Shown in pieces: positions 57,830 through 64,000 of a stretch of 64,000 nucleotides of DNA. Location of the stretch: positions 66,230-130,229 of the forward strand of contig DBXM01000019.1 of assembly GCA_002309655.1 (NCBI GenBank), read 5' to 3'. Below the pieces are notes generated by a model. The model made no database searches. It was given only the letters and a program-made list of their open reading frames with translations, and was not told where the DNA came from. A program made the position numbers and the translations under genes. This DNA comes from Mageeibacillus sp. UBA1212 (GTDB lineage: Bacteria > Bacillota > Clostridia > UBA1212). Positions within the stretch are counted from its first letter, which is position 1, and every line of letters starts with the position of its first letter.

Positions 57830-59047
57830 ATGGAAAAAATCAATAAAATCACACGCCTCACGGCGGTTTTTGCGCTTTGCGTTGCGCTCCTGATTGCATC
57901 CGCGGGTTTTCGCGCTTCATCGTACAACAACGGCGGCTGCCTCGGCTCCGTTCCCGCCACGAGAACAACGATTGCCGTCGACGGAATGAAAGAAGCTGTC
58001 TACAATGACGGGCTCAAGGTCGAGATCAAGTATCCGAAAACCGAGGAGCAGAGCGTCGGCGCGACAGGCACCGTCTACCTGCTCTGCACAAACGGCAGCC
58101 TTTACGTCTTTTTCGAAGTGACCGACGAGGGGCAGGTTTTCGACCCGATTCCCGCAAACCAGCAGAATAAACCGTGGCTGACCGAGTCGTGTGAGGTTTT
58201 CATCAACGAAAAGAACAGCAATAACGAGCAGGACATCGTACAATACCGCGTCGACTGGACGGGCTGGCCGAGCCTGTACACAAAAACGGGAATCGCGAAA
58301 TACGGTTCTGCCAAGGTCGGCAGCGATTTCGGCTACGCAGCGTCACGTTCGACCACCGGCTACAAGGTGGAGTTCAGAATCCCGCTTAAAAGCATCGGCT
58401 CGAACGTTCTCGCGGGCGACAACTACGACCTCGGAATCCACTTCCAGATCAACGACGTAAAGGACGAGGAAGCGAACCTTAACTGGGCAACCGAGTATTC
58501 CGCGGCAACCGGAGGCGGCTCCGACAGCTGGCAGGCCGACGCACACCCGTACGTAATTCTCGGATCATCTTCAATCGTTCCCGTTGAAAATCCCACCGAG
58601 GCGCCAACCGAAGAACCCACGCCCGAACCTACCGAAGTTCCTACCGAGGCGCCAGTTGAAACGCCTGAGCCCACCGAGGAGGCCACCGAAGGGCCCACAG
58701 AGGAACCCACCGAAGCGCCAACTGACGAGCCGGCCGTTACTGAAGAACCTGCTACGACCGACGAGCCCGCATCGGAAGAACCTGCAGACGCCACGCCGAC
58801 ACCCGAGGTAGTAGAGCCCGCAGACACGGATGAACCCGTCGCCGATCCCACGCAAGAACCCGCCGCCGATCCCACGCAAGAACCCGCCGAAGCGCCTACA
58901 GACGCCCCCGCGGAAGGAACCGCAGAAGAGCCCACCGGCAAACCCGCAGGCAAAAAGGGCTGCGGCAATACAATCGGCGGAACGGCCGCACTGATTTTCG
59001 CCGCCGTGACTGCTTTCGTTGCGCTCAAGCCAAGGAAAAAAGATTGA
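57830..59047 (+). CDS. CBM9-like surface protein with Thr/Glu/Pro linker
   Basis: 405 residues. The start at 57830 follows GAGGAGA. Signal peptide (1-30), then a domain of about 200 residues like CBM9/DOMON-type sugar-binding modules: TTIAVDGMKEAVY, TVYLLCTNGSLYVFFEVTDE, DSCEVFI-type block WLTESCEVFINEK and Y-K-V-E-F-R-I-P-L-K. A linker of about 130 residues built from E-P-T-E-A-P-T repeats follows. The end is a KKGCGNTIGG motif, a hydrophobic segment and KPRKKD, a C-terminal membrane anchor seen in many Clostridia surface proteins. It probably displays a sugar-binding module. Confidence 0.78.
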   Translation: MEKINKITRLTAVFALCVALLIASAGFRASSYNNGGCLGSVPATRTTIAVDGMKEAVYNDGLKVEIKYPKTEEQSVGATGTVYLLCTNGSLYVFFEVTDEGQVFDPIPANQQNKPWLTESCEVFINEKNSNNEQDIVQYRVDWTGWPSLYTKTGIAKYGSAKVGSDFGYAASRSTTGYKVEFRIPLKSIGSNVLAGDNYDLGIHFQINDVKDEEANLNWATEYSAATGGGSDSWQADAHPYVILGSSSIVPVENPTEAPTEEPTPEPTEVPTEAPVETPEPTEEATEGPTEEPTEAPTDEPAVTEEPATTDEPASEEPADATPTPEVVEPADTDEPVADPTQEPAADPTQEPAEAPTDAPAEGTAEEPTGKPAGKKGCGNTIGGTAALIFAAVTAFVALKPRKKD

Positions 59048-59083
59048 CCGGATTTGTTATTATTGATTTCTAAAATAGCGAAC

Positions 59084-59119
59084 GGGCAGCCGCAGATATT
59101 AAAGCCGGCTGCCCTTTTT
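59084..59119 (+). terminator. Terminator of the CBM9-like gene
   Basis: GGGCAGCCG pairs with CGGCTGCCC, then TTTTTC. Confidence 0.8.
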
Positions 59120-59165
59120 CAACGCAGATAACGCGTAATCTGCTAATACATTTCCGCTACACTCC

Positions 59166-59329
59166 AAAAAGCGTTCGAATCCTTCCTACCCCCTGAAAAC
59201 TGCCCACCCGATCTTTTTATTTCACTCATTTTGTTGGTCTGGGAAAAGTGAGAAAAACGGCGAAAAACGCAGAAAAACGGCGAATTTCGCCGTTTTTCGG
59301 GTGCCGATCTATTAAGACTATACACCATG
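59166..59329. repeat. Direct repeat A, left copy (164 bp)
   Basis: It matches 63793-63956 over its full length with a few differences in the middle (around 59230-59245). It contains AAACGGCGAA/TTCGCCGTTT followed by T-runs on the minus strand, an intrinsic-terminator form, and two GATC-containing words CCGATCTTTTT and CCGATCTATTA. Confidence 0.9.
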
Positions 59330-59382
59330 TGGCGTGTAGTCTAAAAAGATCGGATTGCGGGAAAATCGAGGGTTTTGCCCGG

Positions 59383-59527
59383 TTTTGCCGTTTTGCGTAC
59401 ATGCCAAAAAGATCGGGAGTACGTGCTTAAAAGATCGGATTTGGGTTTCTCCGTCGCTAAGTGTACCGCCTTGGCAATACCCAAATGACAACTGTATCAC
59501 CATATGTTATTATTTCTGCGCAGTCCA
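59383..59527. repeat. Repeat B, copy 1
   Basis: About 145 bp matching 60652-60795. It contains two AAAAGATCGG words 21 bases apart and ends CGCAGTCCA. It lies immediately downstream of the lipoprotein gene at 59531-60451. Confidence 0.85.
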
Positions 59528-59530
59528 TTA

Positions 59531-60451
59531 TCAGTTTAGAACCACAACGACCTCTATATAATCATGAACATTTATCTCTTCATCATTCACAATTTTCGTG
59601 CATTCGAGATTAACAAAGCACGTAATTTTATACCTGTCATCTTTGGGATCGAAATAAAGCACACTGTGCGCTATTTCGATGGTTGGAGAAGTAAATCTGT
59701 CTTTTTGTTTGTGTAACAGATCCTCAAAACGCGTCTCAATGCATTCTTTGACTTCATCAAAATCGGGGGGATTCTCGGGTATTACAATTGATCCCAAAGC
59801 TATCCCATGAAAAGACTGAAGTTCTCCCCAAGGCAGAATTCGAATCAAAACGTAATCTTGTATTTCTATTTTTTCCGTAAACCTCCGCATTAAATAAACG
59901 TCCCACCAACCCAACTCCGGACGATCACTATTAGGAGAAGTTCTATATACTTCATCATAATATGAAGAATTATCAATATCGAAATATCGGTGGGCGACTT
60001 CCCACGCAATTTCGACAGCCTCACTTTGCTTAATCAATTTTTGGTTTTGTCGTTCATTTTCCGGAATTCGTGAGTGTGAGAAAAATCCAACAATTCTTCG
60101 TTCTTCATCCAGTGTCACATTGCCGCTCATATGACTGTCCGAATCTGAAAAGCGATATTGGTATCCAAGTCTTCCGTTAGCTCCCACAACCCGATAAAAA
60201 CTACAGTCGTATAGGTCTCCTTCAAACTCAACGGTCATTTTTTCAGGCCATAGTTCTTTATCACGGTCAGTCGATTCTTCTTCCGGATAGCTAAATTCCG
60301 TTGGTAATATAAGCGCGTTTGAAGAATCAGATCCTCCCACTATCAGTACTCTATACTTATTATTCCGACTCGATTCACAGGCGCAAAAGATAATTAATAT
60401 TGTCACTGCAAGGAACAGCCCGGAAAGCTTGTTTGTTTTATTAATTGGCAT
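59531..60451 (-). CDS. Island lipoprotein 1, PepSY-like layout
   Basis: 306 residues. The start at 60451 follows AAGGAGGAG. A hydrophobic N-terminus ends in IIFCAC, a loose lipobox (Cys about 25). The body has a strand Y-Q-Y-R-F, a helix after K-Q-S-E-A-V-E-I-A, the block R-Y-F-D-I and strands Y-V-L-I-R-I-L-P-W-G-E-L. The order is like the chromosomal lipoprotein at 27.4-28.4 kb, suggesting a shared fold. It is AT-rich relative to the chromosome. A copy of repeat B follows the stop codon. Confidence 0.7.
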   Translation of the reverse strand: MPINKTNKLSGLFLAVTILIIFCACESSRNNKYRVLIVGGSDSSNALILPTEFSYPEEESTDRDKELWPEKMTVEFEGDLYDCSFYRVVGANGRLGYQYRFSDSDSHMSGNVTLDEERRIVGFFSHSRIPENERQNQKLIKQSEAVEIAWEVAHRYFDIDNSSYYDEVYRTSPNSDRPELGWWDVYLMRRFTEKIEIQDYVLIRILPWGELQSFHGIALGSIVIPENPPDFDEVKECIETRFEDLLHKQKDRFTSPTIEIAHSVLYFDPKDDRYKITCFVNLECTKIVNDEEINVHDYIEVVVVLN

Positions 60452-60586
60452 TTGACCACTCCTCCTTGATTAATAGTATCTTCTTGTCAAGGCATTTGCT
60501 AATTACGTCAGAAAAGAGTACTACCAAGGCTCAAGAATACTGTTATGAACTATTTCGTCCTTCCTTGTAGCGGGATCCAGTCTCCG

Positions 60587-60640
60587 CTTAAAAGATCGGA
60601 TTTGCGATACTCTATTTCTAAGTGTACCGCCTTGGCAATA
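60587..60640. repeat. Repeat B, partial copy 2
   Basis: 54 bp matching 59426-59479 of copy 1, from CTTAAAAGATCGGATTTG to GCCTTGGCAATA. Confidence 0.8.
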
Positions 60641-60651
60641 GTTTTGACCGA

Positions 60652-60795
60652 TTTTGCCGTTTTGCGTACATGCCAAAAAGATCGGGAGTACGTGCTTAAA
60701 AGATCGGATTTGGGTTTCTCTGTCTCTAAGTGCGCCCCTTAGCAAAACCCATATGACAAACACATCACCGTGTGTCACTTTTTCGCCGCAGTCCA
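60652..60795. repeat. Repeat B, copy 3
   Basis: Full-length match to copy 1, ending CGCAGTCCA 10 bases from the stop of the lipoprotein gene at 60806. Confidence 0.85.
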
Positions 60796-60805
60796 AATAA
60801 AGTTA

Positions 60806-61834
60806 TCAAAATAAATCGACCCTTTTTATCTTCACCAATTCTAATTCTTCAATAGATTTGAGCACATCTTTATTTGCTACCAAACGAATGTAATCTTCAT
60901 CATTCTGCCAAAGATATAAGACGTAGTACTCTGTTTCGATGCGCATCGTTTGAAAACCACCAATGTCTTGTATTTGAGGTTCGCTTATGCCAAAAAGCAT
61001 CGCGTATTCATGAAAGTACCAAAACAGCGGCTTGCCATTTGTTCCGTCATTCTCAAATCCAATGACAATGTCCGGATACACGGAATCTCTATCAAGGTAA
61101 TAACAGGTATCCAGCCAGTCCTTTGATACAGCTGGTTCCATCAGTATGAACTCAATGTTTTCATTCAACTCATAGCAGTGGTCATGCTCCATTATAAACG
61201 AGGCTACGATTTCAACTTCATTTTTGTTTCCTTTTCCTTTTGTTGCGGAGATCAATGCGTTGCGATCATTTAGTAGCATAAAAGACTCGCTCTCCCATTT
61301 CTTTCCCCCACTATTATTAAGAAAACAGAAGGAGAAGCCGTGTGAACGGAATGCATAGACGGTATTCTTCTCATATGAAACATAATACAATTCTGCAGTT
61401 CGAAAATCTGCATATTTAATATCCGATAGTAGCATATTCTCAGGGGTCATCTTGACCGCAAAACTGTCTCCCTCAGAGATAAAACTCTCCTCATCAAAGT
61501 CGACATTTGCTGAAAGCTCACCGAAATCTGTAACATGATATTTAAAGCTCTTGATCCAGTGCTTAACATATTCACAACTAAAGTTGTCAACGTATAAATA
61601 ATCGTCATCTCTTTTATAAGAGTCTATCGACGTGGAGGAATAGTAGTACTTGCAGTAGTTGGCAGATGAATTAAACGAACTGTATCGATATACATCCTTC
61701 GATTTGTAGTTCGCGTGAACAGGGGTTCCGGATGCTTCCAGTATATTCTTGATTTGGACACAGGACGCAAGGGGAACAACTGAAAGCAGAACACAGCATA
61801 TCAACACAATTCTAATAACGCGATTATAATTCAC
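60806..61834 (-). CDS. Island lipoprotein 2, unknown function
   Basis: 342 residues from GTG after AGGAGGC. Lipobox PLASC (Cys about 25). The mature part is rich in Tyr, Ser, Asp and Asn with many strand-like segments (YYVSYEKNTVYAF, YYVLYLW) and no recognised family. It is AT-rich. An 8-codon frame with a strong ribosome site precedes it. Repeat B follows it. A surface or immunity-type lipoprotein is possible; nothing proves it. Confidence 0.7.
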   Translation of the reverse strand: MNYNRVIRIVLICCVLLSVVPLASCVQIKNILEASGTPVHANYKSKDVYRYSSFNSSANYCKYYYSSTSIDSYKRDDDYLYVDNFSCEYVKHWIKSFKYHVTDFGELSANVDFDEESFISEGDSFAVKMTPENMLLSDIKYADFRTAELYYVSYEKNTVYAFRSHGFSFCFLNNSGGKKWESESFMLLNDRNALISATKGKGNKNEVEIVASFIMEHDHCYELNENIEFILMEPAVSKDWLDTCYYLDRDSVYPDIVIGFENDGTNGKPLFWYFHEYAMLFGISEPQIQDIGGFQTMRIETEYYVLYLWQNDEDYIRLVANKDVLKSIEELELVKIKRVDLF

Positions 61835-61859
61835 AATTTTGCCTCCTATATCTTCAAAG

Positions 61860-61886
61860 TTAGTTGGAAATCCACGTAATATGCAT
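61860..61886 (-). CDS. Possible 8-residue leader peptide before island lipoprotein 2
   Basis: CAGGAGG, seven bases, then ATG and codons for M-H-I-T-W-I-S-N, then TAA. It ends 25 bases before the lipoprotein start. It could act in translational coupling or attenuation, or be chance. Confidence 0.3.
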   Translation of the reverse strand: MHITWISN

Positions 61887-62095
61887 AATTGAACCTCCTG
61901 TGTATCAAACTCCCAAGAAGTGTGCGTGTTTTCCTTAACGTAATTTTAGCACCTGCGCCATTTTTAATCAATCCTTTTAAATGAATCGGTACTAATCGGT
62001 ACTAATCTCTACGGGGAGCGAGCATCGCCTTTGACTTGCCGCTAAAGCGTCGAACCTTCTGCAAATGAAACAGGCGGAAGTCCTGATCCCACTTT

Positions 62096-62250
62096 GCAAA
62101 AACAAGACAACCCCGAGAATAATAGTGATTCTCAAGGTTGTTCAATGGTGCGCGACCGCCGGCTTGAACCTGTATGAGAGAACTCTCACACGGACCTGAT
62201 GATAGTGTGACATTGGTGAAAAAACTAGGAGGCAACGAGCAAAGCCACTT
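62096..62250 (-). ncRNA. Repeat C copy 1: candidate structured RNA with terminator
   Basis: It starts just after the stop of island lipoprotein 3. A block of about 95 bases matches 63545-63654, including CAGGTTCAAGCCGGCGG, and a hairpin TGAGAG-TT-CTCTCA replaced in the other copy by a different but still pairing hairpin. It ends in ACAACC-GAGAAT/ATTCTC-GGTTGT and CTTGTTTTT, a terminator. No start codon or ribosome site supports translation. Confidence 0.55.
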
Positions 62251-62262
62251 ACTTGGCTATTA

Positions 62263-63090
62263 TCATTTGACTACTATTGACTCAGCATCACACAATAAAT
62301 CTATTATCTCTTGAGAAGAAGATGCTAACAGAACCGCATGAAATTGATATCCGTATTGTGTCCAAAGAACATCTTCATATTCATCCTCAGGAGCAGAGAT
62401 TATGACAAAGCCGTCTTTTTCAAATCTATTTCCGTTTGAATACAAACCTATTATATTATCGAATTCTTTATCTTTATACCATTCAAATGTCAGGTATAGA
62501 GACGAATCGCGATAATACTTATATGCAACAAAATCGTCCCAAACCTCAACTTCTTTCAAAGTTAAGTCTTCAGGAATTGATTTTGGGCAGCAGTACACTG
62601 TCAGTTTATTTATGTCTTGTTTTTTTTCACCAGAGATAATTGCTTTTTCAAACTCTTCAATAGAATCGTATTTTGTGAAAATATTACCATATTCGTCGTT
62701 ATCGTTGCCGCATAAGTAACAGTCTTCCACAGTCCATTTACCCAAAAAGGGTTTGATTAGATTTATACACCATATATCCTTGTTTATCTCGATATGAGCT
62801 CTTGCTTTGCCCTTAGTAAAAACGTAAGAAAACTCGTCTTTTAAGTTAGCCGATCCTCCAGAAAATGATGCTTCGAAATCCTCACCATATACTGAAGAAA
62901 AATCTGTATTGGTATATACATAACACAAAGCAACTAAACTATAATCAAGTTTTCCATATCCGAAATTATTATTTTTTGAAATGCGCATGATGCTTTCTTT
63001 AGAGTAATCAACGCTATTGGAATTGCAAGAGCACAAAAAAAGACTAAGAAGCATAATTACACCCACCTTAATTCCAAACCTTTTTTTCAC
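62263..63090 (-). CDS. Island lipoprotein 3, unknown function
   Basis: 275 residues from GTG after GAGGTGG. Lipobox FLCSC (Cys about 22), then N-S-N-S and a Tyr/Asp/Ser-rich body with four further cysteines (for example DCYLCGND, VYCCPK). No family recognised. It is the most AT-rich gene of the window and uses many AT-ending codons, a sign of acquisition. Candidate RNA repeat C follows its stop codon. Confidence 0.7.
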   Translation of the reverse strand: MKKRFGIKVGVIMLLSLFLCSCNSNSVDYSKESIMRISKNNNFGYGKLDYSLVALCYVYTNTDFSSVYGEDFEASFSGGSANLKDEFSYVFTKGKARAHIEINKDIWCINLIKPFLGKWTVEDCYLCGNDNDEYGNIFTKYDSIEEFEKAIISGEKKQDINKLTVYCCPKSIPEDLTLKEVEVWDDFVAYKYYRDSSLYLTFEWYKDKEFDNIIGLYSNGNRFEKDGFVIISAPEDEYEDVLWTQYGYQFHAVLLASSSQEIIDLLCDAESIVVK

Positions 63091-63210
63091 TATTTATCCA
63101 CCTCTACCATGGAAAAGATACCGTACACTTGCCGTTGAACTATAAACCTTTTGCTAGGCAAAAGGCCCTAGCCATATCTAAATCTTTAAATACTATTCTA
63201 ATATCCATTT
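63091..63210. other. Upstream region of island lipoprotein 3
   Basis: AT-rich; no promoter with two clear boxes could be placed. CCTTTTGCCTAGCAAAAGG at 63149-63173 (read with mismatches) is a weak inverted repeat. Confidence 0.3.
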
Positions 63211-63372
63211 TTAGTTGGACTGGTAGGTATTTTTGTAGTGGGTTCCTATGCCCATATGTGTACTCCGCTTCCTGTTGTAGAAAATCTCGATGTAATAGAA
63301 CAAATCGTTTTCTACTTCATTTATTATATCATACTCTTTACTGAAAATGAAGTCCGTTTTCTCGCTTATAAA
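63211..63372 (-). pseudogene. Relic of IS3-family transposase OrfB, C-terminal end
   Basis: The minus-strand frame reads KTDFIFSKEYDIIN then VENDLFYYIEIFYNRKRST before a stop. The block Y-I-E-x-F-Y-N-R-K-R is the conserved C-terminal end of IS3-type integrase-core transposases, where R-R-x-H-S-x-L-G-Y normally follows. Only about 50 residues remain, with no DDE core, so it is inactive. Confidence 0.65.
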
Positions 63373-63510
63373 AAGCGTCCTTGAATTATTGCAAGTTTCG
63401 CATTTGTGGTACAAACGGCCTTGCCGCCCGCCCAAAATGCGGATGCGAGCTAAGCCCGCGCCCCTATTTTTTCTCGGCAGCCCGGCTCTTCAAAGGTCAG
63501 GCAACTGAGA

Positions 63511-63654
63511 AGAAAACAGCCCCGGGACGTTGATCTCGAGGCTGCTTAGTGGTGCGCGGCCGCCGGCTTGAACCTGTATGGAGTCGCCCCCACACGGACC
63601 TGATGGTAGTGTTACCTTGGTGAAAAATCGACACGGGGCGCTGGCAAACCCACT
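63511..63654 (-). ncRNA. Repeat C copy 2: candidate structured RNA with terminator
   Basis: Aligned with copy 1, with matching blocks AGTGG-G-TTTGC, TTTTTCACCAA, ATCAGGTCCGTGTG and CATACAGGTTCAAGCC. Its terminator, CAGCC-C-CGGGA/TCTCG-A-GGCTG then TTTTCTTCT, differs in sequence from copy 1 but keeps the stem shape, including the C/A mismatch. No intact gene lies directly before it. Confidence 0.55.
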
Positions 63655-63792
63655 ATTTATTTTCACCACACTCCAATTAAAAAAGGCACTTATACCACCC
63701 TGTGTCACTTCTTAGACGCAGCCCAAGTTCCTACTTCCCAGGCGATATCTGGCATAGTGTTGCTGCCTCGTTTTAGCGCCTCGGAAATGCTT

Positions 63793-63956
63793 AAAAAGCG
63801 TTCGAATCCTTCCTACCCCCTGAAAACTGCCCACCCGATCTTTTTATTTCACTCATTTTTGATGTTGGGAAAAAGTGAGAAAAACGGCGAAAAACGCAGA
63901 AAAACGGCGAATTTCGCCGTTTTTCGGGTGCCGATCTATTAAGACTATACACCATG
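63793..63956. repeat. Direct repeat A, right copy (164 bp)
   Basis: Same length as the left copy. It lies directly downstream of tRNA-Gln (sharing two bases with its CCA end) and supplies a terminator-like stem for it. Confidence 0.9.
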
Positions 63957-64000
63957 GCAGCGGAAGAAGGATTTGAACCCTCACATACGGAGTCAGAGTC
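63955..64000 (-). tRNA. tRNA-Gln (anticodon CUG), 3' part, cut by window edge
   Basis: The minus strand holds positions 30-76 of a tRNA: anticodon loop CTCTGAC (anticodon CTG), stem 3' side TCCGT, T-arm GAGGG-TTCAAAT-CCTTC with all five pairs, acceptor 3' strand TTCCGCT, discriminator G and an encoded CCA. G73 agrees with glutamine. The 5' half lies right of the window. Confidence 0.88.

Larger units (their letters stand above)
59166..63956. mobile_element. AT-rich lipoprotein island bounded by 164-bp direct repeats
   Basis: The two ends are the near-identical repeat A. Inside are three AT-rich minus-strand lipoprotein genes, three copies of repeat B, two copies of repeat C and an IS3 transposase relic. 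Base composition and codon use are clearly unlike the GC-rich chromosome to the left. The right end touches the 3' end of tRNA-Gln, a common insertion region. No integrase or intact transposase is inside, so it is either a decayed element, one moved in trans, or a composite of several insertions. Confidence 0.6.

Noticed and set aside
59166..59200. tRNA T-loop-like GTTCGAATCC at the start of repeat A, as a possible att remnant
   Set aside because: Flanking bases pair at too few positions and no CCA follows; it does not match the tRNA-Gln T-arm.
59383..60795. Repeat B copies as a CRISPR or integron attC array
   Set aside because: Units are about 145 bp and separated by a whole gene, and no attC-like core (RYYYAAC/GTTRRRY pair) or cas gene was seen.
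59318..60796. Frames sharing ETQIRSFKHVLPIFLACTQNG in repeat B
   Set aside because: They start in non-coding repeats without ribosome sites and one ends within repeat A; the similarity is due to the DNA repeat itself.
62142..62200. Possible tRNA on the minus strand ending TTCAAGC...CGCGCACCA
   Set aside because: The T-stem cannot pair (ACAGG against CGGCG) and no matching 5' acceptor strand is present.
62142..62231. Possible hammerhead ribozyme on the plus strand (CTGATGA ... GAAA)
   Set aside because: The stretch between the two core motifs does not form stem II, and copy 2 reads CTGATGG, breaking the core.
62002..62235. A frame sharing IQVQAGGRAPL with a frame at 63490-63708, which looked like a small protein family
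   Set aside because: No ribosome site, and the differences between copies preserve RNA pairing rather than protein. Better explained as the repeated RNA-like element C.

Overview
The window looks like chromosome of a Gram-positive, low-branching Firmicutes member, most likely an uncultured gut or rumen Clostridia-type bacterium of moderately high GC. The signs are lipoprotein and secretion signals without outer-membrane genes, sigma-A promoters of TTGACA-N17-TATAAT type (several with an extended TG-n -10), AGGAGG ribosome sites, Feo iron uptake under a DtxR-type regulator, a DivIB/FtsA/FtsZ cluster, BspA-type leucine-rich repeats, Thr/Glu/Pro-rich surface linkers and arabinan/xylan-type glycosidases. 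The species cannot be named from the sequence.

Layout. 0-0.8 kb: end of a beta-helix protein. 1-4.8 kb: a heterodimeric ABC exporter. 5.2-12 kb: a 41-residue acidic peptide gene with its own consensus promoter, then a 2146-residue subtilisin-like surface protease. 12-15.4 kb: a GH43-like lipoprotein and a transglutaminase lipoprotein. 15.5-19.6 kb: feoA-feoA-feoB-Cys-rich peptide operon, divergent from its probable DtxR-family repressor, with palindromic operators built into the promoter. 19.7-22.4 kb: leucine-rich-repeat lipoprotein. 22.5-27.2 kb: operon of UDP-sugar pyrophosphorylase, membrane protein, murB and CBS-type pyrophosphatase, which fits nucleotide-sugar and peptidoglycan precursor supply with removal of the pyrophosphate released. 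27.4-36.2 kb: lipoprotein with a poly-G promoter, DUF6062 protein, P-loop/Asp23 protein, small amphipathic protein, secreted protein, rRNA-type methyltransferase, CASTOR/POLLUX-type channel and an aquaporin. 36.2-40.9 kb: an ABC-2 transporter operon led by two paralogous membrane-anchored proteins behind a poly-G promoter, then a GH43/32-like enzyme. 41-48.5 kb: division cluster divIB-ftsA-ftsZ2-ftsZ1, with two tandem ftsZ genes, and a UvrD-type helicase. 48.9-57.6 kb: surface protein, YegP-like protein, GH51 arabinofuranosidase, dihydrouridine synthase, and a methionine sulfoxide operon in which MsrA is fused in frame to peptidase T. 57.8-59 kb: a CBM9-like surface protein.

59.1-64 kb is different. 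It is visibly AT-rich and holds three unrelated lipoprotein genes, each followed by a repeated 3' module, plus an IS3 transposase relic. It is bounded by two 164-bp direct repeats, the second abutting the 3' end of a tRNA-Gln(CUG) gene cut by the window edge. One repeated module looks like a conserved structured RNA, since both copies end in intrinsic terminators of different sequence but the same shape. This cassette-like island is the best candidate for something undescribed.

Other leads are two promoters whose -35/-10 spacers contain runs of 7-8 G (possible phase variation), the tandem ftsZ pair, the MsrA-PepT fusion and the operator-in-spacer iron promoter.
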